In this document: positions 34,952 to 46,928 of the stretch, piece by piece
Layout: each line of letters opens with the position of its first letter
Position numbering within the stretch: position 1 is the stretch's first letter
Source: Nissolia schottii
Taxonomy: Eukaryota; Streptophyta; Magnoliopsida; Fabales; Fabaceae
Direction: 5' to 3'
Assembly: GCA_003254905.1 (NCBI GenBank)
Contig: QANU01112481.1
Location: 653,368-717,367, forward strand
DNA length: 64,000 nt
Position numbers and translations under genes: made by a program
The notes under the pieces: generated by a model
What the model was told of the DNA's origin: nothing
What the model saw: the letters and a program-made list of their open reading frames with translations, nothing else
Databases searched by the model: none

Positions 34952-37900
34952 TTACTTGTCATTCCCATCAACACCCTTTGGAGATCCATTTGCACCCTGG
35001 CATGCGGCCATTTCCTTTGCCTCTCTAGTTGTTGTGGCAGCAGTGTCATCAACACCCTCCTCAATAGGAAGAGTCCTCTTTGATCCCTCCAATGCAACTC
35101 CCAGTACTATGTTCTCTTCAAGAACAGGCCTGGATGCATGTGGAGGCTGCGCAGCTGGTTTCCTTTCCCCTTGCTGCTTTGCTGTTGGCGTATTTGTAGG
35201 GAGTCCGCTGGCTTTGTCAGCATTGCTCGTTGCCGAGGAGACTACTACTACTTTGTCTTCGATGATTGGCTTGGTGTTTTTATTGGCCTGATCCTTCGTT
35301 TGTTTGACACTGACATCCTTCTGTGTTGAATTATCTATTGCCAAACCAGCTGCCTTGGAGTTAGAAGAATACATTTCCGGAACCTCCCCATTCGCCTTTA
35401 AAGTGGTGTTTGAATCTGGTTTCTGTCGTTTGCTTTCAACCACTTCAGTCTTGGAGTTTCCATTTGCCTTAGAATTAGATGTCACAACTTTGGCGCCATC
35501 CACCTCAGAGTCATCCTGAGTTCCAGTAACCTTAGTGTCTGGTACTCCTGTTGGTCCAACCTTGGTGTCAAGTTTGGTTTGTGAAATTGTCTTGTTATCT
35601 TGATCTCCAGCTGCTCGTGCTGCTGATCGACCTTTCGGCTTATCATCTGCATTGATCTTGTAAGATGGTTCAATCATTAATAATGGACGATTAGATACGG
35701 TTCCAGCACTACTAATTGTGGAATCTGCATATGGTATGTTCTCCAATTCAGCATCACTGTATATTTTCTGCAGGGTACGGACTGGTGTAGCGAGACGGGC
35801 TCGGTGATGGCCAATAACTCTAAGAAGATCCAACAGTATAGTTTCCTATTTTTCAGGATCCAAAGATGGAAAATCAGCTTTTTTTTGGTACATAAAAAAT
35901 CACCTTAATCCTACGGCAATATCTCTAAAATTAGGAGGATATTCTAGATAAACAAGGATAGTCTTACCTTAACACACAAATATTCTTCAAAATGTGAGGT
36001 CTTGACAAAACAAGACACCAATATCTAAAAAATCATAGAAAAAGAAATGTATTATATCACATAAGAAATGTATTATTACTGTTCTTTTGTCATTTGTTAA
36101 ATCATAGCATGGCCAATTAAATCCAGAGGTATTAGATTCAAAGCATTAAGCTAAAGAAAGCACTCAAAGTTGGAGCAAAAATTAAAATATACACTCGATT
36201 TGTCCTTCTGGAACTGGAAGTTACCACAATCTAATAAAACATGCAATAAAATGAATTTTCCTATCTTGTTTGTGCCTATGGAACCATGATTACTATGGTT
36301 AACAACTTATAGAAAAGAAGAATAAAGAATAAGAACTTATTTAAAATCCCTGTCAATTAAAACAAAACCACTAATTTGCAAGATATAAGAACTTCATACT
36401 AACCAAAAGAGCCTGATTTTCAGGATTTATATTGTCCAGAAACACTCTCCTGTGCAACCTCTGCTGCTCAACATGAGGATTTTTTGCTAATACTTTCCGC
36501 ATGTCAGCAACAATGATCTGTAGAAGCACTAAACCATTTATCATGGGGAAACTTATCATAAAATGCTTTATAGTGTAGATAAGCAAGCCAGTCTCATATT
36601 AACTGAAAAACTACTGCTCACATTAATCTTTTTTACATCCAGATGACTAATGGCTAGGTGGGTTTTGATTCGCCAGTGTGTTTTCTGGCTGAGGTTTCGC
36701 ACAACATTCACTGTAAATTTGTGGTTTGGGATGTGTACAGCTTCACCATCTTCACCTCTTACAATTGTAGGTGACCACCAGCCAACGTGCTGCGTAACAA
36801 CAAAACATCAGTGCCAAAAGAAAGCCTCAAAGAGGTCTTAAAAGAACTACTACATATTTTGTAATTTCTTTCTTTGTTTGATTATCGTACAAAAAAACAT
36901 ACATACAGTACATATTTAATATGTAAAAAAGCGTAAATTAACTCACCTCAACAGTACCAGAAACCTCATATCCTTCAATCTTTGTTTGAATCCATTCATT
37001 AACCACAAAAGGACGAGTTGCATGAATCATGGCACTTGAAAGGAAGTTTGTAAATATCTACACAGCATTGCATGTTAATGTGTTAAAATGTCATTGCTGC
37101 CACTAAAGCACAGAGGGGATTAGAAAGATCACAAGCAACAATAAATCCCACACCTCACGACCAGCAAGAGTCAACAAAACTGTCCCAAGACCTCCTGCAG
37201 TAACCCATTTCTGGGTGGAGAAGCCCAGCAATTCCATAAACAGTGAAACGGCTGCAATCCATACTGCTGAATAAACAGCTTTGCCCGCAAATTGGAATCC
37301 CATCTGAAGAAACAGACAATTTTACAATTAATATATTACTATTAACCAATAAATCACCAAAATCCCAGTATTTCAATAACTAGCATCAATACATTGCAGT
37401 TGCGAAGCTACTTGTTTTCCATTATGATATAACACTTAAACACAAACACAGCAACAACAAATTCTTTTAACCTAATAAACATTCAGAGATATTCAAGTGC
37501 TCCCAGTTTTACATCTTTACTGTAAAAAGAGTAAAATAAATAATCTACATTGCTAATCTTCATCTATGAGTAAAACACATTGATACAGAGAAATGGTAAA
37601 ATCCCAAAGCTGAGTAGTAAAACACCATCATATAGCTGGGAATATATTGCCCAACGAAGTTACCAGCTAATTGATAGGTAAATCAAACTTCGACGAAGAC
37701 ATAATAGCAATTAAATCTATGAAGTCAACAGGTAATAAATGGAAATTAGATGGTAGGCTTGCCGTATTTAAACTTAAAAAGGCAAAGATACATACATTTC
37801 TCGTCTCACTTGTGTCGGTGCTTTCAGCTAAGAATTTCTGTGCTTGTTGAATCACACTGCATATTGCAGAATAAGTTTTATCAAAGCAAAACTTAGTAAG

Positions 37901-39393
37901 CACAATAAATTGGAAACCAGTACCATATTGAAGTACTCAAGTTGACTGTAATCTGTAAAAATAACATCTTGAAAAATATTCAGTTGAATGGTCCATTAGG
38001 GATAATAACAAAGCTGTTAGAGATTAAGAATGTAGGGTGTCACAATTAGCTCTAATAGTAAAAAAACCAGACAACCACTATCCTCATAGAGGAAGAAAAG
38101 CCGAAAGAGCATAAGCACAAATGATTTCAACAGGGAGTAATTAGGTGCATCAACTCAAGTGACCAAATTATTCAGCAGTGTCAAAAGATCACGATGAAGG
38201 CAAGGAAACAGGCACACCTTGATAAACAATAGGCGAAGGCCAGAACAGTTGACAATGATCTTACAAAATTCAAAAGCCGTTCCTTAACAACCTGACCAGT
38301 TTCTGTAGGTAGAATTACTGGCTCCAGTGCTCTGAAATTACCAAACAATTCAGGATGCAGAGAATAGGTGCAGGTAGAAAGGTATAATGTATTTATCATC
38401 TGATAAAGTAATTATGACAAAACAATGAAACCTGCAAAAAAGTATCGCTCCAGTCCATAACAGTAATGGCCGAAGGTAAGAAGTTACTATATAATGTGTG
38501 GTACTTTTATTCCAACTATTATCACTCCTCTGCAAAATAAAGTCAGCAATATTAGACTAATATCATTGAATCAGTTAATACAAATATGAAAAGTAGAATA
38601 ACCGCAATATAACCTTAAAAAGCAGTTTTCTTGTCTGACAAGCTAATGGGCCAATACCCCATGCTGCAAAAATGATAATTCCAACTGCAGGAATCAACTT
38701 TACTATTACAGGACTACTTTGTAACAGATTACAAGACCTGCAAAAACAAAATGTACTTGTATAATTTCCCAACAAAATCGAGCACTTAAATATGTACGCT
38801 TGCTAGGTGAATCACAAAATTTACCTTGCCAGTAAGGTAGCAGCCACCTTAACAACAGGTAGCCCATTTGGTTGGCCTGGCACTAGAAGAGAATGGCACT
38901 TGAAAGAGCGGGATTTGGAAGACAATGTATGTGTTGGCCTGTTTATGTCACGAAAGTGTTGAAAACCCCAGCAATCCTGTTTCATGAACTATAATAGAAG
39001 ATTGTCAAGTAAATGGCCATGCAATTTCTTTAATATTGAAAAGGAATTATTTTCATCTCATCATCATTACGTAAACATAAAATCATCAGTAATATTGTTG
39101 AGATTGGCAGAATGTTGATCAATGAGTCACTTGTTGAAGTTCGAAACATCAATACATTAAGAACATACCAAAAGTGGATATGATGGACCTGTATTCGATA
39201 CATGTAACTTGCTTCTTCCGACAACCCTCTGCAAACCATAAAGTGGCATGAAAGTGAGAACCGTGGTAAAAACAATGAACCTTTCACAATAAGAGACAAC
39301 TAGAGAGAATTATCGTACCGGACGTTTATTGCAGCCCAGGTTCCTGCAAAGTCCCAACCCATGGGACAGCTGCAGAGAACCGGGAAGAGCCAT
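34952..39393 (-). CDS. MSL2/3: Mechanosensitive ion channel MscS-like, plastid MSL2/MSL3 type
   Basis: Thirteen exons from ATG at 39393: 39319-39393, 39169-39228, 38825-38988, 38614-38737, 38432-38529, 38218-38331, 37796-37856, 37154-37303, 36947-37057, 36622-36789, 36404-36517, 35968-36024, 34952-35845; GT/AG throughout, phases agree, 729 residues ending at TAA. It starts [18 protein letters not shown], like MSL2/MSL3, with a Ser/Arg-rich transit-peptide-like head. About five membrane helices follow (near 109-131, 150-175, 193-212, 237-258, 263-300); the last is the pore helix ([15 protein letters not shown]), then [20 protein letters not shown] and the MscS beta domain ([32 protein letters not shown]). 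The long C-tail is Lys/Thr/Ser-rich and ends with the conserved [20 protein letters not shown]. In plants these inner-envelope channels relieve osmotic stress and help set plastid size and division. No disruption is seen. Confidence 0.96.
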
Positions 39394-40270
39394 TGCTGTA
39401 TCAAAATGGGGTAGCCGAGAAGGTCTCGCTAGCAGCTGAAGAGCCAACTATAATCAAATTTTATAGTAGTGCAGACTTCGACACAATTCAATATTGTCTA
39501 TACTGAATGAAGTGGTGCAAATACACTATGACAATCTTCCAACTCAGCTTCCTGCAGTTAAACTGATACTAGTTGTGTGTAAAAAACACAAGTACAATTT
39601 TTCTGAGCCTCAGTTCAAGAAAACAAAAGTACCAGATAATAAAGCTCTAGAGTGACTAAAACCAGCTATTGATATTAGGCATCACAGCACATATAATAGA
39701 AATCTGAATTCTCTTTAACCCATGATATGGGGGACGTTGGAGTAAAGAAATTTTGGCCTCAAATTAACCTAATCAAATTTTCACTGTTTCTCCTTGTTCG
39801 TAACCCCATCTAAGTTAGCATACTAGCAATCAAAACAACTTACACCTGAAAATTTCAAATAGCCCTGATTTCTTAACCACCACCAAATGGAACAGTTTCA
39901 TGTAATGAATAATTTTTTTAAAATAAAAATTCAAAATTTGATAACCTCTTCGTGAAATTATATCCACCACTGCAGCTTGAGAATCAAAATCACCAAATAA
40001 AACCTGAGGAAGAGAGGGTGGAAAAAGATTACACAAATAAAATTGCGGGTGTGCAACTGCAATGAAACTTTAAATTAAGTTGGGGATATTGACGTATGTA
40101 TATAAAAGATTCAAAATTTGGAAAGCTTGGATAATGGGTAACCTTGGATGGAGAAGAAGGAGAGCAGTGGGAGCAGCTAGGTCAGATAAATTCAGAGCTT
40201 CCAAACCAAATTCCCAAAAATTGGAATGTATCTATGGATTTTTGTCTCCCTGCTTCTTACGAGGCGCAGC
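39394..40270 (-). promoter_or_regulatory. Probable 5' UTR exons and promoter side of the MSL gene
   Basis: On the minus strand a donor at 40142 (CAAG/GTTACC), an acceptor-donor pair bounding 39946-40003 (CCTCAG/GTTTT...GAAGAG/GTTATC) and an acceptor before 39435 (TCTTCAG/CTGC) make a consistent three-exon leader joined to the ATG exon. The transcription start would be near or above 40260. The structure is inferred from splice signals only. Confidence 0.5.
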
Positions 40271-42850
40271 GCAAAGGGAGAGAGATGTTTTTCATTTTTG
40301 TTGTGGGCCCCACCCAAGGTCTCCATTTGTGTGCCAGAAAATTTTTATGTTGTCAGCCACGACTCGAGTTCCACGTGTCCTCCTCCAACACAAACTGCTT
40401 CCACGCCAACGATTTTTCCTACCTTCTGTTTCTCTACGGTGTTTTGTTCGTTTTCCCGGATAAGTTTTTAAATTTGTTTTCGGTTAAAGTAAAGTTACCG
40501 AAACACACACCAACCATGCTTGAGTCGATTTAAATATAATTTTACGACTTTGTAGATGGTAGTTGATTTTATTGTTATTAGTTAATTTAAATCATAAATT
40601 TACATTTTGTATTTTTATTTCACTTTTCTAATCTTATATAAAATCTCAATTTTGATAATATTACTTTAAATGACTTCTTCTAATGATAACAAAGGTATAT
40701 GTTTTTTTTATCTATAAGAATGTGTTGTTCATTATATCTCACCTATTTTTACACTACTTCACACTTTATGACCTTTTTTATTCGTTGGAGAAGGTCAAAT
40801 GCGAGTTTGTAAATCGCGTAAGAGGGCCGAAGAGAGTTGTAAAATCTCTTGAGCATAAAATTATGAAAAGACAAAATGGATAAAATCCCTTAATGATTCA
40901 TTAAATGACGTCCAATTTTAATATCATTAAGAATGTAATATAGTCAGGATTCATTGGAGGAGATAAGTATCTCTTGAACAAATAGATAAAATATTTGTGT
41001 AATTTTACTTAACTTTAAGAAAATTGCATATAATTTACCCTTTTTCCATTATGACTATGAAGTAAAGTTCTCACTCATAATACAGGTTTATAAACTTATA
41101 AACATACATGATAAATAACTTAGGAGTTTAGTTTCTACCTAACTAGAAAATAGTTTTTTTTTACCTCATTTTATGTGCTAACATATTAGTAAAGAATTAA
41201 CTCTCATACTCATTATTTAAAAAATTTACTTAAATTTACTTTTACTCTTGTCATAATATATGATTAGCAGATCATGTAACTTTTTTTTTTAATATTTATG
41301 AGTGTATATAAATTATATAAATTAAACCAAACTTTTATGCATAATTATAAAAGGATTTTGTTAACAAGGGTTCTAAAAGTACTTGTTAAGAAGTTTAAAA
41401 TGGAACTAATGCATTGAAAAAGTAAACTTTTAAGGTTTTCAATGCATTAATCACTTCAAAATTTTATTTTTTCAATAAAGTTTTACTGCTTTGAGTTCCT
41501 TAACAAGTATCTTAAATACCTTTGTTGATAAAATCCATTATAAAATTATAAAATGAGAAATACTATTATAAACTTTTATGCATGACTATTTAAAAATTAA
41601 AAAAAAAGTCAACTATTTCTATCTGTATGAGATAATATTTGATTGAATGCTATATTACATAGCAATTAAAATTACAAGCTAGGGATAATATTTTATACGT
41701 ACAAGCAATGAAACTTAGACATTTAAGTTGTTTATTTTCTTCAATAACTTTTTGGGTAATATTTCATATATGTTTCCACAAGCTAGGGGCATACTATATG
41801 AACTTAAGGAGAACCATTTCTTGATAGGTTGGGCATCCAGTCCATGATTGTGGTTGTGGCACAAGTGAGAGGCTAGTTAAGTTGCTATCTCTTTAGCTGG
41901 ATACTGGATGTAATGTTATCTTCCTTTGTCTCTATTTGTATGTTTATTTATGTTATCATTTTAGGTTATTATTTTGAGATTAATTTTTATGCGCTTAATT
42001 TTACAATATTATCTAATTATATGTTGTTACATAAAATATTTTTAAAGTAGTGAGAGTAAAGTTCAGCCACTTTTTCTTATGTAATAGCACATTATTGAGT
42101 GACAATGTAAAACTCTTTATAGTGTCCATGAACAAATAATGGATGGTTCTTAATGGGAAGCAAGGTTGATCAATTCATAGGACAAATATGTACACACCCA
42201 ACAACGCTTATGAATGATGTCATACAGACTAATACATTAACAACACTTGAATGTCGCCAATTGTTGGTTAACAATTTTATAACATGTCAATATTACTTTG
42301 ATAGGCAATATAGCTAATGAACAATCGTTCTGTTTGGTAAACTATATTTGTAATTGGTCATGGTGCTAATTTCTTAAGCATTTACTAATTTGTAGGCCTC
42401 ATGAACTAAGCAACTAAACACATTCCTTGGTATAAGCATATAATTAACAGCAGAGATGTTAGATCTCTTGCTCTCTGGATTGATAAATGTTGGGAAATCT
42501 GGATTACTTTAAAAACAATTGAGTTGAGTTTTGGTGTTTCCATGTCAAAAGATCTAGTCTCCTTACATTTTTATGCAGTGTCAAGTTTATATATAGATTT
42601 AGGTTCTAAAAGGAAATTGAAAAATGCCATTATGAAGAGACACCACAGTTATGATTTTCTAGTGCATGGTTAACTTGTATGCAAGAACAATGCATAATAT
42701 GTGGAAGGGTTGCATTGAAAACCAACAAATCATGAATATACAAGAAAAATCAAACAAATTCCATATACAAATGTAAACAACCTCTCATGCGCCAAACCGC
42801 GTGACATTTTCCCTCCTTAAACGGAGACCTTATATATATCATGAATGGTT
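40271..42850. other. Intergenic sequence between the MSL and coiled-coil loci
   Basis: AT-rich, with no supported gene. Around 40660-41040 part of the sequence resembles the MITE at 56147 (GCGTAAGAGGGCCGAAG against GCCGCGTAAGAGAAAGC; also TGTGTAATTTTACTTAACTT near 40997), probably an older relative. Confidence 0.45.
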
Positions 42851-45312
42851 TCAGGTTTCTTTAATCCTGCTGTAGAATGCACTGTGGTATTCTCTTTTTT
42901 CCAACTTCATTCCTGCACTGTCATTCTCAAAAGGCTGCACTATGCTTCTCACCATATCCATTAGCTGAGTGCCTATGGTCACACATTCTATCGCCAAACT
43001 CCAGAACAAAACTCAACAACTTTTCCCTCTCTGATGACATCCTCGTGGGGTTTTCGATCAAGTTTCTGCTCTCCATCTTGAGTTCTTGAAGCATGATATC
43101 AGAGCCTCTGAGATTAGTCTCCATTTGATCAGTTAACTCCTTTATTTTCGACTGTTTCGCATCCATTTCTGCTTCAATATCCAACGCAAGTTGCTTTGAT
43201 ATACTGCCTCCAGTTTTCCTCTTGTAGTTTCAACTTGTGCTCTATATCGCGGATATCATCATCGAGTTCCACTATCATCAACTTCTTCTCTTCGATTTGT
43301 AGCGAGGCTAGAATTTCGGCTGCGGTTATCTTATCACAAGCTTCTTGGAGCTGATTGATCTGAGCTTGTTTCTCGGCAAGCTTCAAAGAATAAGAGTACA
43401 AGGAGCTAGTGAAATGATCTTCCACTAAAGCCATTTGTTACATGAGTTCATCTATCATAATGTTTCTTCTTCCCTTTATGTTATGATTCTCTTTCTCAAC
43501 CTCATTGCTTCTTTCCATGTCAAGGATTCTTGCTCCAGCGAAACAACCTCTTTCTGGAGCTCCTCTAAGATCTTGTCATTCTCATCTATGATTTCTAGAT
43601 GTCCCTTTTTCTCTTGCTTGAGGCTTTCACTAAAGCATACTTGTGCAAGGAGTGAATTTTCCAGCTCTATGCGTGTTGCGAGACTCTCTTCAAGGCTGGT
43701 CTTCAAATGTTCAGCTAATGATTTCCATGTCTGCAATTCAAACTCCATTTCACATATTCTCTCATTCTCCCAATAATCATAACCATAACCATCCTTAAGT
43801 TGTTGTCCCGAATCGATTTCCATCGGCGAAACATTCTCTTCTAGGAGCAGTTGGCTTTTGCTTGATTCTTCCATCATATCCATAGTGTCTGCAAAGGTGC
43901 CACCACCCTGCAATTGAAACTTATCTACTTCCCTCCCTCTGCTGATTAGATTCATCTCTTCTTCACAATCGAAAAGCTTCAATTGAGCCTCAGAAATTGC
44001 CCTTTTCAACAATAGCAACGTTACAGACAACTCCTCATTCTCACAAGCTAAAGAATGAGAGCCTTCCACCAATTCCATCTTGAGATCTTCTGCTTCTGCA
44101 GTTTTAGCTTCCAGCTCAGCCGTCAACTGTTCTAGCTGAAGGCTCCATTCAGCTTGCCTATCCTGTAACCTTGACACACACTCTTTATGGACCTTTTCCG
44201 AATTCTTGAGCTCGGATCGCAACCTTGACAGAGTATGTGAAGCTCCTTGATCATGAAACTGAGCATCCTCAAAGTTCTTTGAGGGACGTTCGCAGCTCGT
44301 GATTCTCTTGCTCTAGCTTCTCAATTAAGTCCTCACAACATGCCTCGTTTTCTTCAGCAGCAAGGGCTTGGTTGCACATCTGTAACTGATGTTGCAGATC
44401 CTCAGATGTTGTGATCAGAGACTCTAACTTGTCCTGCAGTGAAGAAATCTCATCAAGTAATTCAGATTTTTCAAGGTCGCACTCATTCTTGGTTGAATTA
44501 AGCTGCTCTAGGAGTTTTCCATATGCCTCTTCTAGATGTTTATACTGTTCCTTCTTCCATTTCAATTGCTCATCTAACTCCTGGCACATGTCATCATTTC
44601 CTCCTTGTTCTATGGACGCTTTCATGTTCTTCTCTATGTCCAAACACTTCTTGCTCGAAGACTCGAGCCACCCTTTAAGGCTTTCAATCTCTTGTCTGTA
44701 CACATCAAGCTGTAGTTCTTGGTTCTCCACTTTCTCATTTGCCTCCTTTAGCGCCACTGCCAGCTCTCTTTTCTCTTCTTCGCAAATTCCAAGCTTCTCA
44801 TCATCATTTGAATCCCCTTTGAGATCTCCGCACATTATGGCCTTCATGTTTTCCTCCTCTAACTTGTGGAACACACCATCTCTTTCTCCTTGTTCTATGG
44901 ATGCTCTCATGCTTTTCTCTATCTCCAAACACTTGTTGCTTGAAACCTTAAGCCACCGTTTCAGGCTTTCGATCTCTTGCCCATAAGCCTTAAGCTGTTG
45001 CTCTTGCCTCTCCATTTTCTCATTGGCCTCATCCAATGCCAACGCTATCTCTCTTTTCTCCTCTTCCCAAATTCTAAGCTTTTCGTCGCAATCAACTCGA
45101 AGCTTGTCATTTTCGGTTCTGAGATCTTCACACATGTGCTTTGCATTATTGATTTCTTCTTCCTTCTGGAGCAGTTCTAGATCCAGCTTCTCAGCTTTGA
45201 GCTTTGCTTCCTGTGCCTCATGGAATCTCTTCAAGCTCTGAAGTCTTAGTTCTTCCGTCAGTTCCTCTATTTGAGCTTTAGCTTCATCCAGCTCTTGACG
45301 AACCTTATCCAT
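42851..45312 (-). pseudogene. Coiled-coil protein pseudogene, At4g38062-like
   Basis: ATG at 45312 begins MDKVRQELDEAKAQIEELTE; a stop equivalent lies at 42851-42853. Nearly the whole product is Glu/Lys/Leu heptad coiled coil, with lines matching the At4g38062 family (KWKKEQYKHLEEAYGKLLEQ, EEKKLMIVELDDDI, DAKQSKIKELTDQME, SSEREKLLSFVLE). The frame is broken about five times: shifts near 44271, 43500, 43190 and 42975 and an in-frame TAA at 43438-43440. Residues about 85-175 contain a 95-residue internal duplication. A 5'-UTR intron remains, so it is a decayed gene and not a reverse-transcribed copy. The coding parts of the two neighbouring genes are clean, which argues against base-call error. 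Family members' role is poorly known; a structural role is assumed from the coiled coil. Confidence 0.85.
44597..45075 (-). repeat. 95-codon tandem duplication inside the coiled-coil gene
   Basis: EEEKREIALALDEANEKMER with following IESLKRWLKVSSNKCLEIEK recurs 285 bases further on as EEEKRELAVALKEANEKVEN and IESLKGWLESSSKKCLDIEK. The copies differ at about a third of residues, so the duplication is old and preceded the decay of the gene. Confidence 0.85.
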
Positions 45313-46280
45313 TGCATTTTCATTTGACATATATAACACTCAAAAAGGTCTGTCTGTTTCCAGTGATAAGAAGAAGAAGAAAAAAAGAGAGTTACATCAA
45401 AACAAAAAAGCATTGCAGCTTGCATATAGGTTAGGACAAGTTATCATTTCAATTGACATAGGTTAGGACAAGTTTATGTTCATGAAACATCATTCATTTG
45501 ATCTGAACTTTGTCAACATATTACTCAAATTTCATCAATGAAGATTATGTAATGGCATCGAATAATAGTCAAATTTTACGGATGTGAACGTAAAATAGAA
45601 TACAATTTTGATGCATCATGGTCGTCAGTGGTCCCCTACATTAGCCTCGAAGGCAATGTGGAAACGGCCTTTGGTGGCTGTTGTGAAGAAAACAGTTGAA
45701 GATGGTGAGTGTATTTATATAGTTCGAGGCTATCTATTCTCCTAATTTTAGTCTACTCTTCCGAATGACCCCACATGGTGCATTCCGCCAAACCCTAATC
45801 CCTTCTCCATAGGAAAACTATATATGACCATGTCATTAAAATAAAAAAAGAAACCCCCCATGACATGTTTCTGATACATACCTAAATGCCTTGAAATAAA
45901 AATAAAATAAAAAATTAAAGCCTCTAAATTGTAGATGTCACACATGTTTCTTGGTACGGTTAAGCAAATGAAATGTAACACATTCCCAATGCTAACATTG
46001 AACCCTGTCCATGCATTTTCAACATGTTACAAGAAATTCAACAATAATGTTCAACGTTAAACAATAATGTCAATACAATACAATACCATACCATAAAACA
46101 AAATATCATGGCACAAAAAAAGAAGAAGCAAGTGAAACATAGAAACTGACCTTGGAGTTGGAGGAGCAAGGTGTTTTTGGGTGAAGAAGGGGTAAGGGTG
46201 CAATGTTGCAGAATGGGAGAATGAGGAAAACATTTGAAGGTGGTGGCTATTTGTATTCTGCATTAACGTTACATGTAGTT
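45313..46280 (-). other. 5' UTR and leader intron of the coiled-coil pseudogene
   Basis: On the minus strand a pyrimidine-rich leader (about 46270-46151) ends in a donor (CCAAG/GTCAGT) and an acceptor follows after a T/C-rich tract near 45354 (GAAACAG), giving an intron of about 800 bases just upstream of the ATG. No exon content of another gene is seen. Confidence 0.5.
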
Positions 46281-46804
46281 TATGAAAAATGAAAATTAAC
46301 GTTTCATGTAACCAACTACTCCTGGACTAACCGCTTTCCTAATCACGAAACTGAAAAATTAGTTTAAGAAGGTAATTTATCTTGTTTCTATTTTGTTATA
46401 TTATGATGAAAAACTAGCCGTTCGATTGTACGGTTTTTTTTCTTTCTTTTTTATATGGGCCTCAAACAAGGTCCGGTTTGTTGGGATATTGTTTATTTTC
46501 AGGGCCCAAAATGTTTGTTTCGTAACTGACTCATACTTGTCTCAAAACCTGTTCACCTGTGTGTTCCAACAAAAAGAAAACGAAAAAATATGTGCACAAA
46601 ACAAATGGAATTTCATGTAACCATTGATATAAGCAAAATAATAATAATAATAATAATGGTAAAAGATGAAACTTAACAACACATGACACAAAATTCATTT
46701 GATAGCATCCGATCGCAATGGAATTTATTGAAAAAAAAATGCAAAATGGAATTCATTAAAAAAAAAAGGCAAATGAAATCTTTTAAAAGTCTGTTAAATT
46801 TGGG
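46281..46804. other. Intergenic sequence
   Basis: Nothing recognised; a short (AAT)n run lies near 46636-46658. Confidence 0.45.
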
Positions 46805-46928
46805 AATGAATATGCTCTCCTCTCAAGTTAATTTTTTGTCTTGTGTGACCTCTCACTACTAATTGATGAAGTGAATCTCATGCATGACATAAAAATTTAA
46901 AAAAAAAATCAACTTAAGATGATCCATT
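46805..46928. mobile_element. Palindromic MITE, family A, copy 2
   Basis: Ends AATGAATATGCTCTCC..TCAAGTTAATTTTTTG and, on the minus strand, AATGGATCATCTTAAGTTGA. The centre shares ACTACTAATTGATGA with the copy at 7605-7762. Somewhat shorter than copy 1. Confidence 0.65.

Noticed and set aside
44411-45241. Ser/Phe-rich plus-strand frames opposite the coiled-coil locus
   Set aside because: Antisense shadows of Glu/Lys-rich codons.
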